The notes beneath the pieces were generated by a model. The model was not told the DNA's origin. It saw only the letters and a list, made by a program, of their open reading frames with translations, and did not search any database. Shown one piece after another: positions 29,428 to 38,776 of a stretch of 64,000 nucleotides of DNA (the stretch's first letter is position 1; every line of letters begins with the position of its first letter). This DNA comes from Acidobacteriota bacterium (GTDB lineage: Bacteria > Acidobacteriota > UBA6911). A program made the position numbers and the translations under genes. The stretch spans positions 43,562-107,561 of the forward strand of contig JAFGIY010000136.1 of the NCBI GenBank assembly GCA_016929335.1, in the 5' to 3' direction.

Positions 29428-29445
29428 CGTTCGTGCAATTCGTGG
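29409..29445. repeat. Partial CCACGAATT-type repeat
   Basis: The right arm TTCGTGCAATTCGTGG of the family is intact, while the left side keeps only CCACGAA inside the end of the DUF1285 gene. The last codons of that gene may therefore derive from the repeat. Confidence 0.5.
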
Positions 29446-29513
29446 TCAGCTTTTTGTTTTCGAGCGGATACAGGCCGTACTACAATAAGCCCATCAACCT
29501 TATTAGCATCTGA

Positions 29514-30956
29514 ATGTCGAGGTATTATCCAATGCCCGGCACTATTGCATCTTCCGACGCTGCTTTAATTGAAAAGCGAAAAGATCAGCGCAACGCCCTG
29601 GTCGCCTCTTTTCTCGGCTGGACTCTCGATGCCTTCGATTTCTTCATCGTCGTAATGGTATTGACGGAAATCTCCAAAGATTTCAACCGCAGCTATGCCG
29701 AGATGGCTTTCACGCTGAGTGTAACCCTGGCATTTCGTCCAGTGGGAGCGTTTATCTTCGGTCTGCTTGCCGATCGCTATGGAAGGCGAATCCCGCTGAT
29801 GATCGACGTAACCTTCTATTCATTTATTGAAATCGCATCTGGCCTGGCTCCGAACTATACGACCTTCCTGATACTGCGGGCGCTGTTTGGAATCGGGATG
29901 GGTGGGGAATGGGGAGTCGGCGCTTCTCTGGCGATGGAAGCCGTACCTTCACGCTGGCGTGGCATTTTGTCGGGCGTGCTTCAGGAAGGTTATGCGATCG
30001 GCTATCTCATGGCGTCTCTGGCCTATCTGTTTATTTTCCCTGTTCTGGGATGGAGGGCGATGTTTTTTATTGGAGGCGCCCCGGCCATCCTTGCCTGGTT
30101 TATCCGCCGGAAAGTCAAGGAATCCGAAGTATGGGAAAAGACGCGGCGAACGGATTGGAGTGCGTTGTGGGCAAGGGTCCGCTCGCATTTGCCGCTTTAT
30201 TCACTGATTGCCGTCGGCGCCGCTTTGATCGATCTTGCCCGCGCTCCTATCGCATCGTTGATCGGCATTATGCTTTCCGTTTCACCGGTCGGTGCCGGCT
30301 CCGTCTTCCTTCGTGCCGGCATGGTCTTTGTCGGCGCCATGCTGTTGGCCTTTATGGCGGATGTCACCTGGCACGTGGCGGAAGGCCATCGAAAACTATT
30401 CTTTTATTTGGTCGCATTGATGACGATGATGAATTTTGTGGCGCACGGCACGCAGGATATGTTTCCGACGTTCCTGAAGAAACATCGCGGTTTCTCACCG
30501 CAGCTCACTGCAATTGTCACCATCATCTCGAACTTCGGCGCAATTTTCGGAGGCATCTGCGGCGGCCTTTTATCCGATCGGATTGGGCGAAGACGGAGCA
30601 TTGCAATGGCTCTGTTCCTGGCGATTCTGATCATTCCTCTTTGGGCATATGCCCCGACTATGGCCCTGCTGGCTCTGGGAGCTTTCATGATGCAGTTTAT
30701 GGTTCAGGGAGCATGGGGAGTCGTCCCGGCGCACATTACCGAACTGTCGCCCGACAGCGTTCGCGGTTTCTTTCCCGGTTTTGCGTACCAATGCGGCGTT
30801 CTTATTGCCGGCAGCGTCGCATTTCTGGAAGCCCTTTTTGCCGAGCATTTGAATTATGCCAATGCCATGGCCGTTACCGCACTGACCGTATTCGTTCTAT
30901 GCATTTTTGTTGTCGCTCTCGGCCGCGAAAAGAAGGGAATCGAATTCGGCCGATAG
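29514..30956 (+). CDS. MFS transporter, sialate/carboxylate:proton symporter-like
   Basis: The 480-residue protein has twelve hydrophobic segments and the MFS signature LADRYGRRIPLM between helices 2 and 3, with a second copy SDRIGRRRSIAM between 8 and 9. The segments GWTLDAFDFFIVVMVL and GIGMGGEWGVGASLAMEAVP resemble the family of NanT and the lactate carrier Jen1. It likely imports an organic anion with protons across the inner membrane. It has no catabolic partner nearby. Confidence 0.85.
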   Translation: MSRYYPMPGTIASSDAALIEKRKDQRNALVASFLGWTLDAFDFFIVVMVLTEISKDFNRSYAEMAFTLSVTLAFRPVGAFIFGLLADRYGRRIPLMIDVTFYSFIEIASGLAPNYTTFLILRALFGIGMGGEWGVGASLAMEAVPSRWRGILSGVLQEGYAIGYLMASLAYLFIFPVLGWRAMFFIGGAPAILAWFIRRKVKESEVWEKTRRTDWSALWARVRSHLPLYSLIAVGAALIDLARAPIASLIGIMLSVSPVGAGSVFLRAGMVFVGAMLLAFMADVTWHVAEGHRKLFFYLVALMTMMNFVAHGTQDMFPTFLKKHRGFSPQLTAIVTIISNFGAIFGGICGGLLSDRIGRRRSIAMALFLAILIIPLWAYAPTMALLALGAFMMQFMVQGAWGVVPAHITELSPDSVRGFFPGFAYQCGVLIAGSVAFLEALFAEHLNYANAMAVTALTVFVLCIFVVALGREKKGIEFGR

Positions 30957-31064
30957 TGCGATCCGTGCCGATCCGCCGCTAACTTGCCATCCTCACAGGG
31001 CCTGATTCCGCTTTTGGCAAGCCTCCTGCTCTGCCGGAGTGATATTTACTATGACAAACAGGTG

Positions 31065-32480
31065 CTAGGAAGGTTCCGTGTGAATAACAACGCGGCCCAG
31101 CTCGGGAAATTCGTGCCGGAGGCGGTTTTCCATTTCCTCTGCCAGGATATGGGCCTCTGCTATGGGAATGCCCGCATTAATCAGAAGATGAAGAGAGAGA
31201 TAAATACGGCCGCCCATTTCGTGCAGTTCCACCTGATGAGCTCCGCCGCTCCCCTTTAATTCCAGTCCAATTGCCTTGATTTTTTGCACATACCGATCCG
31301 CCTCGGGCAGACTTAACGGAATTCCCTTAGCCGACTCCTCGCCGCGCGGTTCAATATGCACGTTGATATCGGCGATGGCCGTTGGGGTATTCGAGGCCAT
31401 AATCTCCGAGCGCAGGCTGATCTCCAGATTTGTGGCCTGTTCATGTGCACGCTCGAAGCTGAGATTCGGATCCACTTCCAGATCGAGATCAATCCACATG
31501 CCCCGATCGGTCGAATGTGTTGTGATGTTGTGAACCGAGAGGTGCTCGCGGGCTGCGACTGTCTGTATCGTTTCAAGAATGCCCTCCGTTTCGGCTACGG
31601 GTTCCGCGTGGACGACGACATCGGCATTGGGCGAAATGCTGCGCACCGTTTCTTGAGCCTGCTCCGCAAGACGGTGGCTCTCCTCAAACGAAAGGTGGCG
31701 CGGGACATCCACCGTCAAATCGACGAACATCCGATTTCCCGCATTTCGCACACGTGTTTGAGAAACCCGTTGAATCCCGTTAATCTTGCCGACAGACCGC
31801 GCAACTTGCTCCGCCAATCCACTGGGCGCCCGGTCCAATAGCGCATCGACAGTACGCTTCCCCAGCCTGAGGCTGACAAAAATGACAATACCCGCCACAA
31901 TGAGAGCCGCCACCGCATCGGCTCGCGCAAACAGCGATGCGTCGCCGCCCCGGGACTCGCCGAACCGGACCAGGGCAAGTCCGATGATCACAACCGCCGA
32001 GCTCCAGATATCGGTGCTGAAATGCAGTGCATCCGCCTCCAGTGCCTGGCTATTGTATTTCTTTGCAACGCGCGACAAGGCTCTGGAACGCGAAATATCA
32101 ACCACGATCGAAATTCCCATAATCAGGAACGCCCAGAAGCTGGGATCCACATCGACGGACTTGAAGAGGAGCCTATTGACAGCTTCGTAGATAACCCACA
32201 CACAGGTCAGAAGCAGAAGCAGCGTCTCCGCCAGTGCACTGAGATTCTCGACCTTGCCATGACCGTACAGATGACATTCATCGGCAGGGCGATCGCTCAT
32301 TCGGACTGCGAAGAATGTAATAACCGCAGCCGCCAGGTCGAGCGCCGAATGAGCCGCTTCTGCAAGAATGCCCAGACTTCCCGTCAGGAATCCGACGATG
32401 AGCTTTCCGGCTGTGAGAAAGACAGCGGCAATCACCGAAGTGGCGGCAACAATCCGTTTCTCTCGAACCTGATTCTCCAC
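31065..32480 (-). CDS. Cation diffusion facilitator with three tandem C-terminal domains
   Basis: The 471-residue CDF exporter has six membrane helices. The transport site appears as HSALD in helix 2 and HFSTD in helix 5, the HxxxD/HxxxD type common in Zn2+ carriers. CDF proteins usually have one cytoplasmic C-terminal domain of about 90 residues. Here three follow in series (about 205-290, 295-385, 395-471), each ending with a metal-site strand: VVVHAEP, INVHIEP, VVIHTEP, and each with SFEESH/SFERAH/PIAEAH helices. Related genes may exist, but the triple form is unusual. Confidence 0.9.
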   Translation of the reverse strand: MENQVREKRIVAATSVIAAVFLTAGKLIVGFLTGSLGILAEAAHSALDLAAAVITFFAVRMSDRPADECHLYGHGKVENLSALAETLLLLLTCVWVIYEAVNRLLFKSVDVDPSFWAFLIMGISIVVDISRSRALSRVAKKYNSQALEADALHFSTDIWSSAVVIIGLALVRFGESRGGDASLFARADAVAALIVAGIVIFVSLRLGKRTVDALLDRAPSGLAEQVARSVGKINGIQRVSQTRVRNAGNRMFVDLTVDVPRHLSFEESHRLAEQAQETVRSISPNADVVVHAEPVAETEGILETIQTVAAREHLSVHNITTHSTDRGMWIDLDLEVDPNLSFERAHEQATNLEISLRSEIMASNTPTAIADINVHIEPRGEESAKGIPLSLPEADRYVQKIKAIGLELKGSGGAHQVELHEMGGRIYLSLHLLINAGIPIAEAHILAEEMENRLRHEFPELGRVVIHTEPS

Positions 32481-32529
32481 GATATTAAACCTGCCTCAGG
32501 AATATTCCCAACGCGCGCCAGCAACTTTA

Positions 32530-32564
32530 ATTCGTCATTCGTCATTCGTTATTCGTAATTTGTC
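32530..32564. repeat. Heptamer tandem repeat (ATTCGTC)5
   Basis: Five consecutive 7-base units ATTCGTC, ATTCGTC, ATTCGTT, ATTCGTA, ATTTGTC. The array ends at the stop codon of the DUF2007 gene, in the leader of the CDF gene. Confidence 0.75.
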
Positions 32565-32817
32565 AGTCTTCCACCAGCTTGATTGGGGTTTGATGACGGC
32601 GGTGCTCTTCCAGTATCAGTTTGGCTTCTTGTGCAAGAGATGCAGGCACCAGTATTTTTATCCGGCCTGAGCCTTCCGCAGCAACCGGATAGAGCCGGCT
32701 CGGCAATTCTGAAGCATAGTGACAGGGTATGTTGTAGCTGCCAAGCAGGCTTTTAATGACCGAAGCTTCGCTGTCCGTATAGGCTCTTGCAACGACAACC
32801 GGCTCAGCTTTATCCAT
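32563..32817 (-). CDS. DUF2007-type putative signal-transducing protein
   Basis: The 84-residue protein has the DUF2007 pattern: VVVARAYTDSEASVIKSLL, IPCHYAS, then IKILVPASLAQEAKLILEE. The fold is a small ferredoxin-like domain of unknown function related to PII-like regulators. It starts 8 bases after the zinc-ribbon gene, with which it likely forms an operon upstream of the CDF gene. Confidence 0.8.
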   Translation of the reverse strand: MDKAEPVVVARAYTDSEASVIKSLLGSYNIPCHYASELPSRLYPVAAEGSGRIKILVPASLAQEAKLILEEHRRHQTPIKLVED

Positions 32818-32825
32818 GCGATCCT

Positions 32826-33134
32826 CTACTTTTTGAAAAGGCTGTCAAATTTAGCCCTGGCATCATCTTCAGCCGTATTCCCGATTCCGGGTCCCCGGCC
32901 CCTCCGGGGATCAAAATAATCGCAATAGTTCGATCGATCTTTATCCCGGACCCATTCGGCCTGGGTTTCATTGCACTCGTTGTGAGCACGCGGATTATGA
33001 TGCCTGCAATTCAGGCAGCAATGCAGATCCGCGCTGCATTTGGAGCAGACGGCCCTTCGTCCCACTCGGTCCTTTACCTCATAGGGAGTGCCGCATTTAT
33101 GGCAAACACATGGTTCGGAAGAAAGGATGCCCAT
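32826..33134 (-). CDS. Small multi-cysteine zinc-ribbon protein
   Basis: The 102-residue protein has CHKCGTPYEV, CSKCSADLHCCLNCRHH and a later CNE...YCDYF, seen in a conserved but uncharacterised bacterial family. The first two pairs can form a zinc ribbon, and the remainder may form a second site. AGGTG before the ATG at 33134 sets the start; an upstream GTG is less likely. The C-terminal end is charged and probably disordered. Confidence 0.7.
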   Translation of the reverse strand: MGILSSEPCVCHKCGTPYEVKDRVGRRAVCSKCSADLHCCLNCRHHNPRAHNECNETQAEWVRDKDRSNYCDYFDPRRGRGPGIGNTAEDDARAKFDSLFKK

Positions 33135-33249
33135 TTCAATCACCTGTTTTGCCGGAAGCCAGGACTCGGAGAATGGGAATCAGAATGAAGAATTCAGGTT
33201 CCTGACTTCTGATGCCGGTTGCGAATTAACGGCGTTATTGTCTCCGGCA

Positions 33250-34101
33250 CTATTTTATCTTAACCGGTGCGGTATTTCTTTTAAAAGCCTGGAACTCGTA
33301 AGTCATGCCGATGATGATGCCCGACTTTGCGTCATAATGCTGCAGGCCGGCGACGCCGCCCACGTCCCATCGGATGCGTCCGGTCTGAAACTGAATCCCC
33401 GCGCGTGTCTGCGATTTATTTTCATTGCCGATCCGTCCGGACGGGCCCTGTCGTCCGCTGATCTCGGCGAACAGATTGATGCTGCGATGGAGCGGAACGA
33501 TAGCGGCGACTCCGTAGGTAAAAGGATCGGCCTGCCTGCCTTGGAGCACGGGAGATCCCAATATGGCAAACCCCAGATCCGCCAATATCTGCGTGCGGCC
33601 AAAGTGCTTCTTGAAAAGCAGGCTTGAATAAAACTCTGTTTCATTGGTTCCCAGACCGCTATCATGCTTGGCGTTGGGAAGCTCAACCGCAAACTTGAAT
33701 GCTATGGCCGGCCGCTTCCCTTTTTCACCTGCAAGTTTTATTTTTGTTCCGAGTATCAGGTCGCCAAAATCACCCGTTGCATCTCCGGAAAAGGTCGGTG
33801 GTATGACCGGTTCGGTCCGGCTGGTAACCGACAGAAGGTCTTGCGCAACTCCGGATATCTGAAACTCGGCATATTCACCCACACCGACATGAATGCTTGC
33901 CACGCCGAGCCGTGTCAGGTTTCCTTCGAGGCCGGAAAGAGAAAAACGCTGTCCCTGCAAGAATTCCACACCTGCCCCGGCTCGCACCCTGCCGGTTTCG
34001 AGGATTTCGGCGTCGTCGGTTTTAAGCGGCCGCTGTTGACCCTGAACTGCCCACGGCCAAAGGAGGCAGAATATCAGTGGTATCCAATTTTTGATGTACA
34101 T
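33250..34101 (-). CDS. Outer-membrane beta-barrel protein (Phenol_MetA_deg-like)
   Basis: The 283-residue protein has a signal peptide (residues 1-20, ending WAVQGQQ) and alternating beta strands ending in aromatic residues, with the segment GDATGDFGDLILGTKIKL typical of Phenol_MetA_deg/transporter-like barrels. The last residues IIIGMTYEFQAF fit a terminal strand. A substrate is not known. The ATG at 34101 follows GGAAGGAG, while the frame continues upstream to 34146 without a ribosome site. Confidence 0.7.
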   Translation of the reverse strand: MYIKNWIPLIFCLLWPWAVQGQQRPLKTDDAEILETGRVRAGAGVEFLQGQRFSLSGLEGNLTRLGVASIHVGVGEYAEFQISGVAQDLLSVTSRTEPVIPPTFSGDATGDFGDLILGTKIKLAGEKGKRPAIAFKFAVELPNAKHDSGLGTNETEFYSSLLFKKHFGRTQILADLGFAILGSPVLQGRQADPFTYGVAAIVPLHRSINLFAEISGRQGPSGRIGNENKSQTRAGIQFQTGRIRWDVGGVAGLQHYDAKSGIIIGMTYEFQAFKRNTAPVKIK

Positions 34102-34175
34102 GTACACTCCTTCCGGCCAATGTCCCGGCATTGTGTCCGGGAACACGCATTATAAACTCAAAGGCGCGAAGACTC

Positions 34176-34357
34176 TAACCCGGATTATTCATGAAGGTTC
34201 GTCGCGAGGCGGCGCAGACGGGCGTGGATACAAGGCGCGCGACGGGAGGATTCCGAAGGCGTACTCGACGGTACGTCGAGGAATCCGACCGAGCGCAACG
34301 CAGTAGACACGCCCGGATACGCCGCCGCAGTAGAAGCTTCATGAATAATCCGGGTTA
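34176..34357. mobile_element. 182-bp MITE-like palindromic element
   Basis: Both ends carry the same 21-bp inverted repeat (TAACCCGGATTATTCATGAA plus one base). The whole interior is an imperfect palindrome around a central hairpin (GGATTCC and GGAATCC arms near 34249-34291). No protein is encoded. The right end lies only 5 bases before the rsmE stop codon. No clear target duplication is visible. The flanks share GACTCTAA and CTCTAAGA words also seen near 53157. Confidence 0.8.
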
Positions 34358-34362
34358 AGCCT

Positions 34363-35106
34363 CTAAGATTTTTTGCTCAGGAGATTGATATGATGTTGGA
34401 GTATGGCTACGGCGGCTATAGCGGCGGTCTCGGCCCTTAGAATCCATGGGCCCATACTGAATATTTTATATCCGGCCTTTTTGGCCTGTTCAACCTCGGC
34501 AGCATCCCAACCGCCCTCTGGGCCGATGCAGAGCACAATCCGATTAGAAATTGTGCCCGGATCGGGGATCCATGGTTCCGCGGCCTTTTCATAAAACAGG
34601 AGTCTTGGGTAAGCAGAAAGCTCTTCATTCGAAAGAAAATCCTGAAAGGTCCGGGGCGCATGGATGCGCGGCGCGGAAAATCGATGGCATTGTTTGGCAG
34701 CTTCTCTCACAATCCGATCCCAGCGCTCCAGGCGCAGAGTAATCCTGCCGCCGGGAACATCCGCTTCACTCAGTCGGGTTTTCAGGGGAATGATTTCGTG
34801 GACACCCAACTCTGTGGCCTTCTGCAGAATCCATTCAAATTTGGAGAACTTGATCATGGCGGCGGCGAGGATCAGGCAAACCGGTGATTCTTCGGAAGGC
34901 ATGTTCTGCAGGCCGCGGACATAGACACCGGAATCCTGCAGCTCGACTTCACCGACATAACCATTGCCTGTTCCGTCGAAGATCTCCACAATCTCTCCGC
35001 TCCCCATCCTCAACACATCCCGCAGATGATGGGCCTGGTCCGATGGAAGGCTGGCGACACCATTTCGAACGGATTCCCGGGGCACATAGAATCGTCTTCG
35101 GCTCAT
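34363..35106 (-). CDS. rsmE: 16S rRNA (uracil-1498-N3)-methyltransferase
   Basis: RsmE methylates U1498 of 16S rRNA using AdoMet. The 247-residue SPOUT protein has an N-terminal PUA-like domain (DQAHHLRDVLRMG) and the knot motif LCIGPEGGWDAAEVEQA, then MGPWILRAETAAIAAVAIL. The gene starts 7 bases after dnaJ, a common arrangement, and would be transcribed with the chaperone operon. Confidence 0.95.
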   Translation of the reverse strand: MSRRRFYVPRESVRNGVASLPSDQAHHLRDVLRMGSGEIVEIFDGTGNGYVGEVELQDSGVYVRGLQNMPSEESPVCLILAAAMIKFSKFEWILQKATELGVHEIIPLKTRLSEADVPGGRITLRLERWDRIVREAAKQCHRFSAPRIHAPRTFQDFLSNEELSAYPRLLFYEKAAEPWIPDPGTISNRIVLCIGPEGGWDAAEVEQAKKAGYKIFSMGPWILRAETAAIAAVAILQHHINLLSKKS

Positions 35107-35113
35107 AGGCAGG

Positions 35114-36223
35114 TTATCCGAAAATATCTTTTACTTTGTCGAAGATATTTCTTTCCTGGGTAAGATCATCATCTTTGCTGACTTTGGCCAATGCTTCGAA
35201 GATCTGGCGCTGTTCTTTCGTGAGCTTCGTCGGCACCACTACGTTGACGGTGACAAATTGATCGCCGCGGCCTCTTTCTCCCAGACTGACGATTCCCTTA
35301 TTGCGCAGACGGAATACAGAACCGCTCTGTGTACCTTCGGGGATCCTGAGCTTCTCTTCGCCCTCCAGCGTCGGCACGGTAATCTCAGCGCCCAACACCG
35401 CCTGAGCGATGCCGACAGGCACCTGGCAGTAGATATTGTTCCCTTGCCGCTGGAAAAACGGATGCTCTTCCACATAAATCACGACATAAAGGTCTCCCGA
35501 GGGACCGTTATGAATGCCGGCTTCCCCTTCGCCCTGGATGCGTAATCGGGCGCCGTTATCGACTCCGGCGGGGATCCGGACCTCCAGCACTTTCTCCCTT
35601 CGCACGCGCCCCCGGCCCTGGCAGGTTTCACACGGCTCGCTGATGATCCTCCCGGCTCCGTTGCATTGGCTGCAGGTTCTGCTGATCGAGAAAAAGCCCT
35701 GCTGATATCGCACCTGGCCTGATCCGCGGCACGTAGGACATGTGACGGGATTTTTCCCTTTAGGAGTTCCGCGGCCTTCGCACGCGCCACAGGTATCCTG
35801 ACGCGGGATTTTTATTTTTGTCTTCAGGCCGAAGGCTGCCTCGCGGAAAGAGATCTTCAAATCATAGCGAAGATCCGCGCCCCGTTCCGGACCGCCCCGG
35901 CGCCGGCTCCCGAAAATATCTCCAAAGCCGAAGAATTCGCCGAGTATGTCGCCGAAATCACCGAATGTGGCAGGATCGAAACCGCTGAATCCTCCCTGCA
36001 ATCCGCTGTGGCCATACCGGTCATAGCGGGCCCGCTTATCAGGATCGCTCAGGATACTGTAAGCTTCGGCGGCTTCCTTGAATTTTTCCTCAGCGTTCCT
36101 GTCATTCGGATTTTTATCAGGGTGGTACTTGAGGGCCAGTTTCCGATAGGCGCTCTTGATCTCCTGATCCGATGCATCATGTGAAATTCCCAGGACTTCG
36201 TAACAATCTCGTTTATTATTCAA
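35114..36223 (-). CDS. dnaJ: Chaperone DnaJ
   Basis: DnaJ delivers unfolded proteins to DnaK and stimulates its ATPase. The 369-residue type I protein has a J domain with HPD (LKYHPDKNP), a Gly/Phe-rich linker, four zinc repeats [24 protein letters not shown] and CETCQGRG, and the C-terminal substrate domains. It follows dnaK by 24 bases. Confidence 0.97.
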   Translation of the reverse strand: MNNKRDCYEVLGISHDASDQEIKSAYRKLALKYHPDKNPNDRNAEEKFKEAAEAYSILSDPDKRARYDRYGHSGLQGGFSGFDPATFGDFGDILGEFFGFGDIFGSRRRGGPERGADLRYDLKISFREAAFGLKTKIKIPRQDTCGACEGRGTPKGKNPVTCPTCRGSGQVRYQQGFFSISRTCSQCNGAGRIISEPCETCQGRGRVRREKVLEVRIPAGVDNGARLRIQGEGEAGIHNGPSGDLYVVIYVEEHPFFQRQGNNIYCQVPVGIAQAVLGAEITVPTLEGEEKLRIPEGTQSGSVFRLRNKGIVSLGERGRGDQFVTVNVVVPTKLTKEQRQIFEALAKVSKDDDLTQERNIFDKVKDIFG

Positions 36224-36247
36224 TCAAAAATCCCCGTAATCTCTGCA

Positions 36248-38167
36248 TTAATTCTTCGATTTGAAATCCTTCAGCGCAGATTTCATGAGCTTCTGAGCCT
36301 GGGCATCCGTATCGATCTCTTGTTCGTGAGGCCACCCATCGGCATGCAGCGTCTGGCTTTCAGGGGCGCTGAAAATGGCGGCAGAAAGCTTCTGGGCTCC
36401 GTTTTCGAGCTGCATCAGCAAATTTCTCAATAATGCGATATCCTCTTCTTCAGGAGAAAGATCTTTAGCCTTTTGAACCGAGTCTTTTATCATCTCCTGT
36501 TCAACATTATCCAGAAGCCAGCCGAACTCAGAATAGCTCCTGGAGAGCGCCGACATCTGGCCTTTGATGCGGTTGAACAGCTCGGCCAATTCCCTGTCTT
36601 TGCGGTCGTTTTCCGCAAATTGCTTGGCTTCCAGAATCATCCGGTCAATCTCGTCCTTGCTTAATCCCGTTGAAGGCGTTATTCGGATTGCCTGCTCTTT
36701 CCCCGAAAGCTTATCTTTGGCAGAAACGCTCAAAATGCCATTGGCATCCATATCGAAGGAGACCTCAATCTGAGGCGCGCCGCGCGGTCCGGCGGCAATG
36801 CCGACCAGGTCAAACTTGGCCAGAGAGCGGTTGAATTTTGCAAGATCTCTCTCACCCTGCAAAACATGTATCTCCACCACCGTCTGGTTATCCGCAACCG
36901 TGGTGAAGACCATAGTCTTCTTCAAGGGGATCGTTGAATTGTGCTCGATAATTTTGGTAAATAAACCGCCCTGTGTCTCTACTCCGAGTGAGAGCGGGAG
37001 CACATCCAGCAGAACGATCTCCTTGAGATCGCCGTGCATGACGCCGCCCTGAAGAGCGGCTCCGACAGCAACAACTTCGTCGGGATTGACTTCCAGGGAA
37101 GGTTTCCTGCCGAAAATTTTCTCGACATGTCGCTGTACGGCCGGCATACGGGTCTGGCCGCCGACGAGAATCACTTTGCTGATATCGGCCGGAGCAAGCT
37201 TGGCATCCGCCAAAGCTTTTTCGCAAAAGATGGATGTCCGTTCAACCAGATTTTTTACCAGGTCCTCGAAACGATCGCGCGTGAGTTTCCTGTCAAAATG
37301 CCTTGGGCTCTTATCCACTGTTGCGATGAAGGGCAGGCTGATGTGGGCTTCCTGGGCCATGGAGAGTTCGCATTTGGCTTTTTCCGCCGTCTCCTTGAGG
37401 CGCTGGCGCGCCAGGATGTCTTCCCCGAGGTTAACGCCGGTTTCGGCTTTGAACTCGGATATCATCCAGTCGATGATGCAGCGATCGAAATCCTCCCCTC
37501 CCAACAGACTATCCCCGCAGGTAGAGATCACCTCAAAAACGCCGTTATTCAGCTCAAGAATCGATACGTCGAAGGTACCTCCGCCCAAATCGTAGATTGC
37601 CACTCGTTCCCGTTCTTTTTTGTTAAGGCCGTAAGCGAGCGCTGCTGCAGTCGGTTCATTAATTATCCTGAGAATCTCGAGTCCGGCGATGCGTCCCGCA
37701 TCCTTGGTCGCCTGCCTCTGCGAATCATCGAAGTAAGCAGGGACCGTGACGATCGCCTGCATAACCGGTTCATTCAGGAACTCTTCCGCCATATTCTTAA
37801 GATATTGCAGTATCATGGCGGAAATTTCCGGCGGGCTGTAATCCCGCCCCCGAACGGAAATACGCACATCTCCATTTGCCGAGGGAGCAATGGTGTAGGT
37901 CAGATAGCCTTGAAGCTTCTGTATCTCCGGAGAATCGTAGCGGCGCCCCATCAGTCGCTTTACGGCATAGATTGTGTTTGTTGCATTCGCCACGGCCTGT
38001 CGTTTGGCGATCTGCCCCAGAAGCCGGTCCCCTTTTTCGGTGAAGGCAACAATCGACGGCGTGGTTCGGCCGCCGATGTTGTTGGGGATGATCTGTACGG
38101 AGGGGCCCTCAAGGACAGCGACACATGAATTGGTGGTTCCCAGGTCAATGCCAATGATTTTGCTCAT
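36248..38167 (-). CDS. dnaK: Chaperone DnaK (Hsp70)
   Basis: DnaK is the ATP-driven foldase of the heat-shock operon. The 639-residue protein has the N-terminal phosphate motif GIDLGTTNSCVAV, YDLGGGTFDVSI, VILVGGQTRMP and a substrate-binding domain with lid. The usual Gly/Met-rich tail ending EEVD-like is replaced by a charged Lys-rich end. It follows grpE by 9 bases. Confidence 0.97.
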   Translation of the reverse strand: MSKIIGIDLGTTNSCVAVLEGPSVQIIPNNIGGRTTPSIVAFTEKGDRLLGQIAKRQAVANATNTIYAVKRLMGRRYDSPEIQKLQGYLTYTIAPSANGDVRISVRGRDYSPPEISAMILQYLKNMAEEFLNEPVMQAIVTVPAYFDDSQRQATKDAGRIAGLEILRIINEPTAAALAYGLNKKERERVAIYDLGGGTFDVSILELNNGVFEVISTCGDSLLGGEDFDRCIIDWMISEFKAETGVNLGEDILARQRLKETAEKAKCELSMAQEAHISLPFIATVDKSPRHFDRKLTRDRFEDLVKNLVERTSIFCEKALADAKLAPADISKVILVGGQTRMPAVQRHVEKIFGRKPSLEVNPDEVVAVGAALQGGVMHGDLKEIVLLDVLPLSLGVETQGGLFTKIIEHNSTIPLKKTMVFTTVADNQTVVEIHVLQGERDLAKFNRSLAKFDLVGIAAGPRGAPQIEVSFDMDANGILSVSAKDKLSGKEQAIRITPSTGLSKDEIDRMILEAKQFAENDRKDRELAELFNRIKGQMSALSRSYSEFGWLLDNVEQEMIKDSVQKAKDLSPEEEDIALLRNLLMQLENGAQKLSAAIFSAPESQTLHADGWPHEQEIDTDAQAQKLMKSALKDFKSKN

Positions 38168-38176
38168 CGGGTTAGT

Positions 38177-38773
38177 CTATTCTTTCCCCTTGGGGTGAAC
38201 TGCAACGATCACTTGTGCGGGCCGAAGGAGCTTATCTTTGAACAGGTATCCGCGGCGCAATTCTTTGACGACCGTATTCTCCTCTGACTCAAATGTTTCC
38301 TCCCTGGACAAAGCCTCGTGCAGATGAGGATCGAATTGCTTCCCTTCCGTCTCCATCGGGACTACGCCAATCCGGCTCAAGGTATCGAGAACATGCTTGT
38401 AAAGCAGCTCGATTCCCTCCTGGTACTGCTGTATGCCGGCCGGCGGATTCTGGATGCCTTCGAAGCTTTTCAGTCCTCGTTCGCAGGCATCAAGGATAGG
38501 CAGGAATTCGATCAAAACGGAGCTCTTGGCCAGCATCATGGCATCCGCCTTTTCCTTCTCCATTCTCTTCCGATAGTTTTCAAATTCCGCGGCTTTTCGC
38601 AGAAATCGGTCCTGCCATTCCGCGACTTCCGATTTGGCCTCATTGAGATCCGCCTGCAGCTGCACCAGGGGATCGCTGGGAGTGGACACTGTTTCTTCCA
38701 TATCCAAATCATAAACGGGATCGGCGTCATCAGGTTCAGATTCGGAAGGATGCTGATAAATTCTCCACGTCAT
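38177..38773 (-). CDS. grpE: Nucleotide exchange factor GrpE
   Basis: The 198-residue protein has an acidic N-terminal tail, a long coiled coil (about 35-95), and the C-terminal beta wing VLDTLSRIGVVPMETEGKQFDPHLHEAL followed by LRRGYLFKDKLLRPAQVIV. It releases ADP from DnaK. It starts 3 bases after hrcA. Confidence 0.96.
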   Translation of the reverse strand: MTWRIYQHPSESEPDDADPVYDLDMEETVSTPSDPLVQLQADLNEAKSEVAEWQDRFLRKAAEFENYRKRMEKEKADAMMLAKSSVLIEFLPILDACERGLKSFEGIQNPPAGIQQYQEGIELLYKHVLDTLSRIGVVPMETEGKQFDPHLHEALSREETFESEENTVVKELRRGYLFKDKLLRPAQVIVAVHPKGKE

Positions 38774-38776
38774 CTT

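Noticed and set aside
29909..30982. 357-codon frame overlapping the MFS transporter
   Set aside because: It is an out-of-frame shadow with Cys-, Arg- and His-rich composition and no ribosome site; the transporter frame is clear.
34176..34357. Terminator or attenuator of the heat-shock operon
   Set aside because: There is no T-run on the operon strand, and the 21-bp terminal repeats and full-length palindrome fit a mobile element better.
37034..38128. 364-codon frame antisense to dnaK
   Set aside because: Shadow of the strongly biased dnaK coding sequence; no family signature.
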